Below, one piece after another: positions 1 through 8,965 of a stretch of 64,000 nucleotides of DNA; position 1 is the stretch's first letter; every line of letters starts with the position of its first letter. The position numbers and the translations under genes were made by a program. This DNA comes from Rhizobium sp. TH2. Its GTDB lineage: Bacteria > Pseudomonadota > Alphaproteobacteria > Rhizobiales > Rhizobiaceae. The notes beneath the pieces were generated by a model that saw only the letters and a program-made list of their open reading frames with translations, was not told the DNA's origin and did no database searches. The DNA lies in contig NZ_CP062231.1 in assembly GCF_024707525.1 (NCBI RefSeq), positions 5,431,501 to 5,495,500 on the forward strand, in the 5' to 3' direction.

Positions 1-1
1 G

Positions 2-736
2 CCGCAGCGGCTGGTGGTTTCGCTGACGTCCTATCCCAAGCGGTTCGATGTCCTGCATCTGACGATCAAGTCGATTCTGGCCCAGGACACGGCGGCCGAT
101 GTCGTGGTGTTATGGGTCGCGCATGCCGACATGGACAAGCTGCCCGCCAATGTCAGGCGGCTGGAAAAACATGGGCTGACGATCAGGGCCACCGACGACC
201 TGCGCTCTTACAAGAAGATCATTCCCACGCTCGCGGATTATGGCGATGCCTTCATCGTCACCGCCGACGACGATGTCTATTATCCCCGCCACTGGCTCAG
301 GACATTCTGCGCGGCCTACAGGCCGGGCGAGCGGGAGGTGCTGTGCTACCGCGCCCACCGCATGGCTTTCGCGGGGCCGGACCTCGCCCCCTATGACAGC
401 TGGACCTTCGAGATCACCGAGACCGAACCGGCGCCGGATCTCTTCTTCACCGGCGTCGGCGGCGTGTTTTATCCGCCCGGCGTGTTCCACGAGGATGTCG
501 CGAACCGTACGCGTCTCATGGAGCTTTGCCCCAGCACCGACGATGTCTGGCTGAACTGGATGGTCCGCCTCGGTGGCGCCAGGATTCGCAAGGTCGGGCG
601 CAAGCAGCGTTTTCACGAGTGGCGGGGCTCACAAGACGTGGCACTCCAGAACAGCAACCGCTTCGCCACGGCAGGCAACGACCAGCAGATCGCCAATATC
701 GTCCGTGCTTACGGTTATGCGGGGGTGCGGCCATGA
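2..736 (+). CDS. Glycosyltransferase, 5'-partial
   Basis: The frame is open from the window edge, so the true start lies outside. Visible are 244 residues beginning in a strand typical of these enzymes (VVSLTSYPKRF), followed by a DDD-type metal/nucleotide-sugar motif in TADDDVYYP about 90 residues in. This resembles the glycosyltransferase family often encoded in exopolysaccharide loci of rhizobia. It probably transfers a sugar to a lipid-linked glycan at the cytoplasmic face of the inner membrane; donor and acceptor cannot be read from the sequence. The stop overlaps the start of the flippase gene (ATGA), which indicates translational coupling in one polysaccharide operon. Confidence 0.75.
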   Translation, partial: PQRLVVSLTSYPKRFDVLHLTIKSILAQDTAADVVVLWVAHADMDKLPANVRRLEKHGLTIRATDDLRSYKKIIPTLADYGDAFIVTADDDVYYPRHWLRTFCAAYRPGEREVLCYRAHRMAFAGPDLAPYDSWTFEITETEPAPDLFFTGVGGVFYPPGVFHEDVANRTRLMELCPSTDDVWLNWMVRLGGARIRKVGRKQRFHEWRGSQDVALQNSNRFATAGNDQQIANIVRAYGYAGVRP

Positions 737-2175
737 CCATGAAAAACCAGGCTTACTCAGCGGTAAGATGGACGACGGCGGTCACCGTCGGGCGTGTTAT
801 CCTCCAGACCCTGCAGCTCATCGTACTTGCCCGGCTGATCTCGCCGCAGGATCTGGGCTTGATGGCGATGCTGCTCACCGTGACGGCCTTCATCCAGTTG
901 TTTGCCGATCTCGGCGTGTCCAATTCGATCATCCATGCGCGAGAAATCTCGCGCGAGGTGCTGTCCACGCTCTACTGGTTGAATGTCCTGGTAGGCGCCC
1001 TGCTGTCCGGCGCGATCTGGGCCGCGAGCCCGTGGATTTCGGGCTTCTATGGCGACCCGGGTCTTGCCGAGCCTCTCGCCATTGCCAGCCTGTCGTTCCT
1101 TCTGCTGGCACTCGGCCAGCAGATCAAGGTTCTGGCGGAAAAACGGCTGGCGTTCCGGCCAGTCGCCATTGTCGAGATAGCCGCCGCGTTGGCGAGTACG
1201 GCCGTGACGGTTGTCGCGGCCTATAACGGCTTCGGCGTCTATTCGCTCGTCGCGGGCGTGCTCGTTTTGGCGGGGGGAAACAGCCTTCTTTACTGGCTGT
1301 TTGCTAGGGATGGCTGGTGGCCGGGGCTGCGGCTGAGCTTTTCCCAGGCCAAGCCGCATCTTAAATCCGGCCTTTATCTTCTCGGCACCAGCCTCGCCAA
1401 CACCGCGACGGTGCAGGCGGATGTCATTCTCGTTGGCCGGCTGCTGGGCAGCACCGCGCTCGGCTTCTACACCGTGCCGCGCGAACTCTGCCTGAAGGTC
1501 ATGTTCGCAACCAACCCGATCGTCACGCGGGTCGGAACGCCGCTGATCGCGCAGGCGCAGGGCGATCCGGGGCTGCTCCGCAGGGTCTATCTCTCGACGA
1601 TCCGCATGACGTCGTCGATCAATTTCCCGATCTATGGCGCCATCGCCACCTTTCGCCACGAAGTAGTCGAAGTGGTGTTCGGCCCGGCCTGGAGCGCGTC
1701 CGCGGATCTGCTCGGTCTGATGGCCGTGTGGGGCATGTTCAGGGCGCTTGGAAACCCGGTCGGAAGCCTGCTTTACGGAACCGGCCGCTCGCGGCTGGCG
1801 CTGGCGCAGAGCCTGACGGTTACCGTTCTCATCATTCCTACCGTGCTCCTGGGCTCGCTCTGGGGTCCGGCTGGCGTCGCCTGCGCGCTGACGCTCTTCT
1901 ATATCGGCTTCACCTTTGGTGTCTGGTGGTTCGTGGTGAAGCCCGTCACCGGCGCTGGCATCTGGGCCTATACCGAACAGTGGGCGACGCCGCTTCTGGT
2001 CACCCTCCTCGCCTGCGTCATCGCGCTTGCAAGCGTGCATACGCTTTCGGCCACGCTACCGCGCCTGGCGGTAGGCCTGGCGATCGGCGCCACCGCCTAT
2101 CTCGGCTTCAGCTGGTTGATCAATCGGAAATGGTGCCTGGCAATGTGGGGCCTCGTCGGCCTGAGGCAGGCCTGA
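733..2175 (+). CDS. Wzx/PST-type polysaccharide flippase
   Basis: A 480-residue polytopic protein with about 12 to 14 hydrophobic segments and the usual N-terminus of the polysaccharide transporter (MOP) family, including WTTAVTVGRVILQ and LARLISPQDLG. Members export undecaprenyl-linked oligosaccharide repeat units from the cytoplasmic to the periplasmic leaflet. The ATG at 733 overlaps the upstream glycosyltransferase stop by 4 bases, a better start than the longer frame that would run back into that gene. With three glycosyltransferases around it, it likely flips the glycan they build. Whether the product is exopolysaccharide or O-antigen is not determined here. Confidence 0.85.
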   Translation: MTMKNQAYSAVRWTTAVTVGRVILQTLQLIVLARLISPQDLGLMAMLLTVTAFIQLFADLGVSNSIIHAREISREVLSTLYWLNVLVGALLSGAIWAASPWISGFYGDPGLAEPLAIASLSFLLLALGQQIKVLAEKRLAFRPVAIVEIAAALASTAVTVVAAYNGFGVYSLVAGVLVLAGGNSLLYWLFARDGWWPGLRLSFSQAKPHLKSGLYLLGTSLANTATVQADVILVGRLLGSTALGFYTVPRELCLKVMFATNPIVTRVGTPLIAQAQGDPGLLRRVYLSTIRMTSSINFPIYGAIATFRHEVVEVVFGPAWSASADLLGLMAVWGMFRALGNPVGSLLYGTGRSRLALAQSLTVTVLIIPTVLLGSLWGPAGVACALTLFYIGFTFGVWWFVVKPVTGAGIWAYTEQWATPLLVTLLACVIALASVHTLSATLPRLAVGLAIGATAYLGFSWLINRKWCLAMWGLVGLRQA

Positions 2176-2220
2176 ATGGACATGGCCAGCCTCGATATCT
2201 CGCATAAGGAAATAATCGCG

Positions 2221-3126
2221 ATGACTTCACCCCTCTTCACCATCGTCGTGCCGGTCTACAATCGCGCGCATCTGATCGGCCGGACATTGCAGTCGGTGCT
2301 CGACCAGACCTGCCAGGATTTCGAGATCGTCGTCGTCGACGATGGTTCGAAGGACGATATCGAGGCGGCGATATCAGGCATCGGCGATCAACGCATCCGC
2401 CTGATCCGCCAGGAGAATGGTGGTGGCGGTGCGGCAAGGAACAACGGCATCGAGCACGCGACCGGCCAGTACATCGCCTTCCTTGATTCCGACGATCTCT
2501 TCATGCCCGACAAGCTCGCGCGCTATGCAAGCGAATTTCCGCTGCCAGACAACGCGGTCCTCTATTCCTCGATGAATGTAGACCGGGGCGTGGACAAATA
2601 CTGGATCAGGCCTGATCGTCCGATCACCGATGGCGAGGACGTCGGCGAATATCTCTTCTGCGCAAACCAGCTCATACAGACCTCGACGCTTGTCGTGCCG
2701 GCGCCGCTAGCCAAGCGGGTGAAGTTCGACCCCGGCCTGAGACGCGGCCAGGACCTCGATTTCTGCATCCGGCTGCAGCGGGCGGGCGCCGTCTTCAGGA
2801 TGCTCAACGAACCGCTGACCATCTGGTTCGACGATACCGAGACGGGCCGCACGTCCTACGTCAAGGGCTACGAGACCTCTCTCAACTGGCTGACCCGCGC
2901 CGAACCGATGCTGACCCAGAAGGCCAGGATCGGCTATCGCGCGACTGTGCTTGCCTATCATATGGGGCCGGTGAAGCCTTTCGTGGCGATGCGCGATCTC
3001 TTCAATGGCTGGATGTATGGCGGTGTTTCCACGCGCGTGACCGCCCGGCAGATGCTGAGGGCGTTCCTGCCTAGATCGTTCTACCGGACGGTGGTAAACA
3101 GCTTCGTCGCGAAGTTCGGACGCTAG
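2221..3126 (+). CDS. Family 2 glycosyltransferase
   Basis: A 301-residue GT-A fold glycosyltransferase: FTIVVPVYNR at the N-terminus, DDGS at residues 40-43 (nucleotide binding) and DSDD at 89-92 (metal-binding DxD equivalent). ATG 2221 is chosen because AAGGA ends 10 bases upstream and the protein then begins directly with the GT2 core; an in-frame ATG at 2176 would add 15 non-conserved residues. It follows the flippase by 45 bases in the same direction, so it is probably co-transcribed and adds one sugar to the repeat unit. It is closely similar in layout to the next gene, suggesting an old duplication. Confidence 0.88.
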   Translation: MTSPLFTIVVPVYNRAHLIGRTLQSVLDQTCQDFEIVVVDDGSKDDIEAAISGIGDQRIRLIRQENGGGGAARNNGIEHATGQYIAFLDSDDLFMPDKLARYASEFPLPDNAVLYSSMNVDRGVDKYWIRPDRPITDGEDVGEYLFCANQLIQTSTLVVPAPLAKRVKFDPGLRRGQDLDFCIRLQRAGAVFRMLNEPLTIWFDDTETGRTSYVKGYETSLNWLTRAEPMLTQKARIGYRATVLAYHMGPVKPFVAMRDLFNGWMYGGVSTRVTARQMLRAFLPRSFYRTVVNSFVAKFGR

Positions 3127-3187
3127 GAGCCTTCTTTTGCAACTGGTCCCGGAAAAGATATTTGAAGATTTTAGAGCGAGCCGTCGC

Positions 3188-4174
3188 ATGACGAAGCCCG
3201 AATTCTCTGTGATCATCCCGGTCTACAACAGGACTTCGCTGCTGAAGAGAGCCGTGGAGTCCGTTCTTCGCCAGGATTTCGCAGATGTCGAAGTCCTTGT
3301 GATCGACGACGGCTCGGTTGAAGACATCAAGAGCATTGTTGATACATTCTCCGATCCTCGCATCCGCTATCACAGGCAATCGAACCAGGGCGCGAGTGCC
3401 GCGCGCAATGCCGGCATCGATCGGGCCACCGGCACCTATGTCGCCTTCCTCGATTCGGATGATGTGTTTCTCCCGCACCATCTGGTGACCATGCGTGCCA
3501 TTCTGCGCAATGCGCCTGGTTCGGTCGCCTACTGCCCGATCATCGCGACGCGCGGCATACATGGCAATTTCATCAAGCCTCCGCGCGCCATATCGCCGGG
3601 CGAGGACATGGCGACGTACCTCATGTGCGACCGGGGCTTCGTCCAGACCAGCGGCGTCTGCCTGTCCCGCGAAACCGCGAAACTGATCCGCTACCGGAAT
3701 GACGCCAAGTTCGGCGACGATACGGATTTCGCCGTGCGGCTCCATCTCGCGGGTTATCCGTTCATCATGGCCGATGCACCGGGTGTCGTCTGGTCGGACG
3801 ATCTCGACCACGATCGGCTTTCTGACATCAGGCAGCCGCTCGGCGACCTGCAATGGCTGGAAGACCTGCGCCCGGATATCCCGGCGCGCGCCTATCATGG
3901 CTATAAGGGCTGGCATCAGGCCAAGAGCCTGATGCAGACCGCGCCGCTCCGTGCGCTTGGCCTCTACTTCAAGGCGGCCTCGAGAGGCGCCTATTCCCCC
4001 CGATTCGCCATGGTCGTCCTGCTGCAGATCGTCGTGCCGAACCATTACTACCGGGTGCTTTCGGATGTCTGGATCAGACGGCGCACCAGGAAGAGGGAGC
4101 GCCGCGGCGCGGCGAAACTATCGGATCTTGCCGGCGACCGTGTATCCGACAGCCAGGTCCGCCGTCCGTCGTGA
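3188..4174 (+). CDS. Family 2 glycosyltransferase, paralogue of the preceding gene
   Basis: A 328-residue GT2 enzyme with SVIIPVYNR at the N-terminus, DDGS at 40-43 and DSDD at 89-92, at the same positions as in the upstream paralogue. The ATG at 3188 puts the fold start at the N-terminus; an in-frame TTG at 3137 would give a 17-residue extension without conserved features. The C-terminus is basic (RIRRRTRKRERRG type), perhaps for membrane contact. It is the last gene of the polysaccharide operon. Sugar donor and linkage are unknown. Confidence 0.87.
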   Translation: MTKPEFSVIIPVYNRTSLLKRAVESVLRQDFADVEVLVIDDGSVEDIKSIVDTFSDPRIRYHRQSNQGASAARNAGIDRATGTYVAFLDSDDVFLPHHLVTMRAILRNAPGSVAYCPIIATRGIHGNFIKPPRAISPGEDMATYLMCDRGFVQTSGVCLSRETAKLIRYRNDAKFGDDTDFAVRLHLAGYPFIMADAPGVVWSDDLDHDRLSDIRQPLGDLQWLEDLRPDIPARAYHGYKGWHQAKSLMQTAPLRALGLYFKAASRGAYSPRFAMVVLLQIVVPNHYYRVLSDVWIRRRTRKRERRGAAKLSDLAGDRVSDSQVRRPS

Positions 4175-4255
4175 ATTTAGCGGTCTCGGAAAATGGATTG
4201 AAAGGCGGCCCTTGACGCCTTAGCTTCGCGGCCTCGGAAAACCAGAGACGCGCCG

Positions 4256-5590
4256 ATGAACACGTTCCATCATCTCCTCGCCAACAACCTGGTCGCCAAC
4301 ATCACGAACTTCACGGTGTGGTTCGCGCTGACATTCTGGGTTTATATCGAGACGCATTCGGTGTTCGCGACCGGCATGATCGCCGGCGTCTATCTGGTGT
4401 TCACCGCGGCCTTCGGCTTCTGGTTCGGCAGTATCGTCGATCATAATTCCAAGAAGGCGACCATGCTCGCTTCGAGCGTGGTTTCAGCAGGCTTCTATGT
4501 GTTGTCTTTGGCCTTGGTATTGTTGTCGCCGGAAACGGTCTTCACCAATCCCTATGGCCTGCATCTCTGGGTGCTCGTGCTCCTGGTGATGCTCGGCGTC
4601 ATCGCCGGCAACATCCGTTCCATCGCACTTCCGACACTGGTCACCGTGCTCATTCCCGAGGACGGCCGAGACAAGGCCAATGGTCTTGTCGGCATGGTGA
4701 CCGGCATTGGTTTCCTCACCACCTCGGTGATCAGCGGTTTCCTCGTCGCCTGGGGCGGCATGATCGCGACGCTCGCGCTGGCACTGGTCTTCACAGTGCT
4801 GGCCTTCGCGCATCTGGCCTTCGTCCGGATCGACGAGAAGCGCGTGGAGGCAGCGCCGGATCAGCCGGCCGCGCCCAAGCGCGTCGACATCAAGGGGACA
4901 ATCGCGGTGGTAGCCGCCGTGCCGGGTCTCTTCGCGCTCATCTTTTTTGCCACGTTCAACAATTTTCTCGGCGGCATCTTCATGGCGCTGCTCGATGCCT
5001 ATGGCCTGTCGCTGGTTTCGGTTCAGAACTGGGGACTGCTCTTCGGCGTTATCTCGACCGCCTTCATCGTCAGCGGCATCGTCATATCGAAAACCGGGCT
5101 GGGCAGGAACCCGCTGCGCACGCTGCTGCTGGTCAATCTCATCGTCTGGGCGGTCTGCTGCGTCTTCACTATTCAATCGTCCATCTGGCTCCTCGCAGGC
5201 GGCTGTTTCGTCTGGATGCTGCTCGGCCCTTATGCCGAGGCGGCCGAGCAGACGGTGCTGCAAAAGGTGGTGCCGCTCGAGCGCCAGGGCCGCGTCTTCG
5301 GCTTCGCGCAATCGGTGGAACAGGCAGCCTCGCCCCTGACCGCTTTCCTCATCGGCCCGCTCACCCAGTTCGTCGTCATCCCCTTCATGACCGACGGGGC
5401 AGGTGCCGATGCGATAGGTGGCTGGTTCGGAACCGGCCCAGCACGCGGCATCGCGCTGGTGTTCACCCTCTCGGGCGTTCTCGGCGTGGTGATCACCATC
5501 CTCGCCATGCGATCGAGCTATTATCGCAGGCTGTCCGCGGCATATGCCAATGGCGCATCCAGCGAAGCCGCGATGCCGAATTCGGCATAG
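4256..5590 (+). CDS. MFS transporter
   Basis: A 444-residue hydrophobic protein with about 10 to 12 membrane helices, a cytoplasmic loop around residue 200 (charged, DEKRVEAAPDQP) and the MFS loop 2-3 pattern near residue 60 (FGSIVDHNSKK, a variant of GxxxDxxxRK). Members are secondary transporters of the inner membrane. The N-terminus MNTFHHLLANNLVANI resembles MFS proteins annotated as multidrug/enterobactin exporters; the substrate cannot be assigned. It stands between the polysaccharide operon and the catabolic cluster, 82 bases after the former, and no functional link to either is evident. Confidence 0.8.
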   Translation: MNTFHHLLANNLVANITNFTVWFALTFWVYIETHSVFATGMIAGVYLVFTAAFGFWFGSIVDHNSKKATMLASSVVSAGFYVLSLALVLLSPETVFTNPYGLHLWVLVLLVMLGVIAGNIRSIALPTLVTVLIPEDGRDKANGLVGMVTGIGFLTTSVISGFLVAWGGMIATLALALVFTVLAFAHLAFVRIDEKRVEAAPDQPAAPKRVDIKGTIAVVAAVPGLFALIFFATFNNFLGGIFMALLDAYGLSLVSVQNWGLLFGVISTAFIVSGIVISKTGLGRNPLRTLLLVNLIVWAVCCVFTIQSSIWLLAGGCFVWMLLGPYAEAAEQTVLQKVVPLERQGRVFGFAQSVEQAASPLTAFLIGPLTQFVVIPFMTDGAGADAIGGWFGTGPARGIALVFTLSGVLGVVITILAMRSSYYRRLSAAYANGASSEAAMPNSA

Positions 5591-5695
5591 CTCGGGAGTC
5601 CGGGTCGATTTAGAACCGCCTGTAAGTTGTCGAGCAATGTCGATGACATCGGTCTTGGCAGACAATTTCTGCCGTGATCAGCAAATTTTTAGTTT

Positions 5696-5717
5696 TGCAG
5701 ATTGTTGACAATCTGCA
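5696..5717. promoter_or_regulatory. Perfect palindromic operator upstream of GntR regulator 1
   Basis: Two 10-base arms, TGCAGATTGT and ACAATCTGCA, are exact reverse complements separated by TG. The centre TTGTTGACAA fits the y-GT-n-AC-r layout of FadR/FCD-type GntR operators. It ends 35 bases before the regulator start, consistent with autoregulation. The 10-mer TGTTGACAAT (5703-5712) recurs at 17501, 22382 (minus strand) and 27249 (minus strand), each at the head of a unit of the cluster. Confidence 0.75.
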
Positions 5718-5752
5718 TTCTGCATATTACACATCGCGTCATGGAGGAGCCC

Positions 5753-6424
5753 ATGACAATCACCGCCTTCGATTTTCTGAGGTCGAATTCGCTGCCGATG
5801 CTGCTGGAGCAGGAGATCGAGCGCGTCATACTGGGTGGCGAATTCAAGCCCGGCGACCACATCAACGAAAAGGAACTCGCACTGCGCTTCGGCATCAGCC
5901 GTGGCCCGGTTCGCGAGGCGCTGCGTTCGCTCGATTCCTCGGGACTCGTCGAACAGGTTCCCAACCGGGGCGTCTTCGTCCGCACGCTGACCGCCCAGCA
6001 GGCCTGTGACGTCTATGATGTCCGCGCCGTGCTGTTCGGCCTCGTGGGCAAGCTGCTGGCGGAGCGGATCACGGATGAGGGCATCGCCCGGCTCAAGGCT
6101 TTTGTTGCCGACATGGATGTCGCCGTCGCCGCGGATGATTTCGAAGCCTATGTGAAGATCAATTTCGCCTTCCACGAATTCATCGTCGAAAGCACCGAAA
6201 ATCCGACGCTGGCGCAGCAATATCTCACGCTGGTCAAGCAGTTGCGCCTCTATCGCGCCCGCAGCCTGATGCTGGGCGATTCCATGCATGCATCGCACCT
6301 CGAGCACCACGCCATGGTCGATGCGATCGCCGCGCGCGATGCCGCCCGGGCGCTTGCCGCCCATACAAGACATGTCGAGGCAGCCAAGGAACGGCTGATG
6401 GCGACGACGACGGACCTCAAGTAA
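5753..6424 (+). CDS. GntR-family (FadR/FCD) transcriptional regulator 1
   Basis: A 223-residue regulator: N-terminal winged HTH (about residues 15-75, with ISRGPVREALRSLDSSGLVE as recognition region and NRGVFV as wing) and an all-helical FCD effector domain (about 85-210). FCD proteins bind carboxylic acids and usually repress catabolic genes until the ligand appears. Start ATG 5753 has GGAGGAG 3 to 9 bases upstream; the in-frame ATG at 5741 lies on top of that RBS. It heads the long forward unit (MmgE/PrpD, TctCBA, MmgE/PrpD, SDR), 18 bases before the next gene. A perfect palindrome sits 35 bases upstream. Confidence 0.92.
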   Translation: MTITAFDFLRSNSLPMLLEQEIERVILGGEFKPGDHINEKELALRFGISRGPVREALRSLDSSGLVEQVPNRGVFVRTLTAQQACDVYDVRAVLFGLVGKLLAERITDEGIARLKAFVADMDVAVAADDFEAYVKINFAFHEFIVESTENPTLAQQYLTLVKQLRLYRARSLMLGDSMHASHLEHHAMVDAIAARDAARALAAHTRHVEAAKERLMATTTDLK

Positions 6425-6442
6425 ATCAAGGAGAATGAACGC

Positions 6443-7885
6443 GTGCAGATCAATTCCGACATCACCGCGCAGGCCATACGTTTCATCGAGCGCACGACCT
6501 ATGCCGACTTGCCGGAAGAGGCGCTTGTCATCGGCCGCCGCTGCATGGTCGACACGGTTGGGCTCTATCTGGCCGGCAGCCAGGAACAGTCCGTCCGCAT
6601 CCTGATCGAAGATGCATTCAACCAGGGCGGCCGGGGCGATGCGCCGCTGCCCGGCGGCGGCGCCAAAAAGGTGCCGGCGGCGCTGGCCGGGCGGGTATGG
6701 GGCACATCGGGCCACGCCCATGATTGGGACGACACCCAGGTCTCGCACGATCCGGACCATGTCTATGGCCTTCTGACCCATCCCTCGGTCCCGCCGCTGA
6801 CGGCAGCGCTCATCGTTGCCAGCGAGCTCGGCAACAAGGACGGTCGCGATGTGATGCTGGCCTTCCAGGTCGGCTTCGAGGTCGAGTGCAAGATTTCCGA
6901 ATGGATGAAACCGCGCCACTATCGCCGTGGCCACCATACGAGCGGCACTGTCGGCACGTTCGGTGCTGCCGCGGCAGCCGCCAAGCTCATGGGCCTGACT
7001 GGCGACAAGCTTGCGCATGCCCTGGGACTGGCTGCGAGTTTCGCGTCGGGCATCCGCGTCAATTTCGGCACCATGACCAAGCCGCTGCATGTTGGCCGCG
7101 CCTGCGAGAACGGCATCACCGCCGCGATCCTCGCGTCAAAGGGCTTCGAGGCCGATCCGGCGGCACTCGATGGCACCTGGGGGTTCTTCAGCGTCATGGG
7201 CGAAGGTTTTGACGCCGCCAAGGCGGAGGCCGGGTTCGGCGCACCGCTGACCATCGTCTCGCCCGGCGTGAGCGTGAAGCCGTATCCATCGGGTATCCTT
7301 ACGCACCAGTCCATGGATGCAATGCTGAAGCTGGTCCTCGATCACGATCTCAAGCCCGAACAGGTCGAGCGCATCCGCTTCTTCGCCGGCAAGAACATTA
7401 TCGAGCCGATCCGCTATCCGATCGCCAGGAACCATCTGCAGGCCAAGTTCTCGATGCCGGCGCTTCTCGCGATGATCGTGCTGTGCCGCCGCGCCAGCCA
7501 TCACGAGTTCGAGGATGCCTTCGTTGCCGGCGAGGCAATGCAGGATCTGCAGGCGCGCACCGACGTGATCAACGATCTTGAGATCGACGCCCAGGGCTAC
7601 GACAAGATCCGCTCGCGCATCGAAGTCATCACCAGGGACGGACGCACGCTCGTGCAATGGGCTGACGAACGCTATCGCGGCGGGCCATCCAACCCGATCA
7701 GCGACGAGGGCCTGGATGGCAAGTTCCGCATGTGCGCCGAGGGCGTCATCGATGCGGCAAAGCAGGATGAATTGCTGGCGCTGGTGCGCGGCATCGACAA
7801 GGACGCGGATGTCGCTCGCGTCATTTCACTGATCAGCGGCACCTCGCCTGAAGGCCATGCGGCCAAGGCGGCGGCCGCGGAGTAA
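6443..7885 (+). CDS. MmgE/PrpD family protein 1
   Basis: A 480-residue member of the MmgE/PrpD fold, which includes 2-methylcitrate dehydratase PrpD, cis-aconitate decarboxylase and iminodisuccinate epimerase. Family landmarks are HAHDWDDTQ near residue 93, GLLTHPSVPPL near 110, and MTKPLHVGRACENG near 210. The start is GTG 6443 with AAGGAG about 10 bases upstream; a nearby ATG is out of frame. It is most like MmgE/PrpD protein 3 of this cluster (same DxxVYGLLTHP and MTKPxHxGR blocks), pointing to duplication. Acting in the cytoplasm, it probably dehydrates, decarboxylates or epimerises a di- or tricarboxylate; the exact substrate is unknown and prpD should not be assigned. Confidence 0.88.
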   Translation: MQINSDITAQAIRFIERTTYADLPEEALVIGRRCMVDTVGLYLAGSQEQSVRILIEDAFNQGGRGDAPLPGGGAKKVPAALAGRVWGTSGHAHDWDDTQVSHDPDHVYGLLTHPSVPPLTAALIVASELGNKDGRDVMLAFQVGFEVECKISEWMKPRHYRRGHHTSGTVGTFGAAAAAAKLMGLTGDKLAHALGLAASFASGIRVNFGTMTKPLHVGRACENGITAAILASKGFEADPAALDGTWGFFSVMGEGFDAAKAEAGFGAPLTIVSPGVSVKPYPSGILTHQSMDAMLKLVLDHDLKPEQVERIRFFAGKNIIEPIRYPIARNHLQAKFSMPALLAMIVLCRRASHHEFEDAFVAGEAMQDLQARTDVINDLEIDAQGYDKIRSRIEVITRDGRTLVQWADERYRGGPSNPISDEGLDGKFRMCAEGVIDAAKQDELLALVRGIDKDADVARVISLISGTSPEGHAAKAAAAE

Positions 7886-7937
7886 CCGAAAATACCAAGC
7901 CGTTTGGGAGAAACGGCATTTCAAATGGGAGAGAGAA

Positions 7938-8906
7938 ATGAGCATACTCGGAATGATCGGCAAGGCCGCGCTCGGCCTTGCAGCCACGGCCTTCCTCACC
8001 AGCCAGGTCGCGCAGGCGGAACCACTGAAATACCCGGTGAAAGTCGTGACGCTCGTCACGCATTCGAGCCCGGGCGGCGGCAGCGATGTGTTCCTGCGCG
8101 AGATGACCAAGCATCTGGGCAAATACATCGACGCCACTTTCGTCGTCGAGAACGTCCAGGGCGGCAGTGGCGCCAAGGCCATGGCGCGCGTCGCCGCGGC
8201 GGAACCCGACGGCAGCACCTTCTACGCAACCACGCCGACCTACATCTACACTTCGTTGATGAGCTCGCCGCCCAGCACCTTCAAGGACATGCAGCCGTTG
8301 GTGAACATCTTCGTCGATAGCGAAGTGATCTTCACCCGCACTGACGGCCCCTTCAAGAGCCTCAAGGATGTCATCGAGCACGCCAAGAACGAGCGTGGCA
8401 AGTGGGGTGCTGCCAACCCGGCTTCGCTCGAACGCCAGGCCGCCGAACAGCTCAAGGCCGCAGCCGGCGTGACGCCCGCGATCGTCACCCATGAGGGCGG
8501 CGGCGACATGATGCTGAACGTGCTCAACGGCACGCTCGACATCGGCATCGGCGAAATCCAGGAACTGCGCTCGCAGCTCGACGCCGGGACGATCACGCTA
8601 CTCGCCACGTTCAATCCCGAGCGCATCGCCGAGAAGCCCGACGTGCCGACCGTCAAGGAACTGGGCTACGACGTTGTCCTGACCAAGTTCCGTGGCCTCG
8701 CCGGCCCCAGGGGTCTTTCGGATGAAACCGCCGCGATCTGGGATGAGGCGATCAAAAACCTGCTCGCCGATCCGGACTACAAGAAGGCCTACACCGCCGA
8801 GGTGCTGGTGCCGCAGCTGATCGGCCACAAGGATTATCCCGGCTTCGTCAATGATTTCGCGACCAAGACCGAAAACTTCCTGAAGTCCACCGGCGCCGTC
8901 AAGTGA
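7938..8906 (+). CDS. tctC: Tripartite tricarboxylate transporter substrate-binding protein (TctC/Bug)
   Basis: A 322-residue periplasmic binding protein with a clear signal peptide (about 30 residues, ending AQAEP). Bug-family features include SSPGGGSDVFLR near residue 48, GGSGAKAMA near 80 and the late block EKPDVPTVKELGY. TctC proteins bind a carboxylate through two water-bridged loops and deliver it to the TctAB permease. ATG 7938 follows a purine-rich GGGAGAGAG; a longer frame lacks a signal peptide. It is first of a complete tctCBA set, placed between two MmgE/PrpD genes, so the ligand is likely the carboxylic substrate of this cluster. Confidence 0.92.
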   Translation: MSILGMIGKAALGLAATAFLTSQVAQAEPLKYPVKVVTLVTHSSPGGGSDVFLREMTKHLGKYIDATFVVENVQGGSGAKAMARVAAAEPDGSTFYATTPTYIYTSLMSSPPSTFKDMQPLVNIFVDSEVIFTRTDGPFKSLKDVIEHAKNERGKWGAANPASLERQAAEQLKAAAGVTPAIVTHEGGGDMMLNVLNGTLDIGIGEIQELRSQLDAGTITLLATFNPERIAEKPDVPTVKELGYDVVLTKFRGLAGPRGLSDETAAIWDEAIKNLLADPDYKKAYTAEVLVPQLIGHKDYPGFVNDFATKTENFLKSTGAVK

Positions 8907-8913
8907 TTATGAT

Positions 8914-8937
8914 CCGGGGCCGGTTCGCCGGCCCCGG
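8914..8937 (+). other. Strong intercistronic hairpin between tctC and tctB
   Basis: CCGGGGCCGG and CCGGCCCCGG form a perfect 10-bp GC stem with a TTCG tetraloop, and no U-tract follows. Such a structure right after a binding-protein gene usually stabilises the upstream mRNA or attenuates the downstream membrane genes, so that SBP exceeds permease. It lies 7 bases after the tctC stop. Confidence 0.8.
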
Positions 8938-8965
8938 TCAGACGACCTCACCCCGAGGATACCTC

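Noticed and set aside
757..5665. Very long antisense open frames opposite the flippase and the MFS gene (up to 427 codons)
   Set aside because: They are a by-product of high third-position GC in the true genes; compositions are rich in Arg, Gly, Gln and His without domains or starts.
5678..7090. 470-codon antisense frame opposite GntR1 and MmgE/PrpD 1
   Set aside because: The forward strand encodes two clear protein families with RBSs; the antisense product has no recognisable features.
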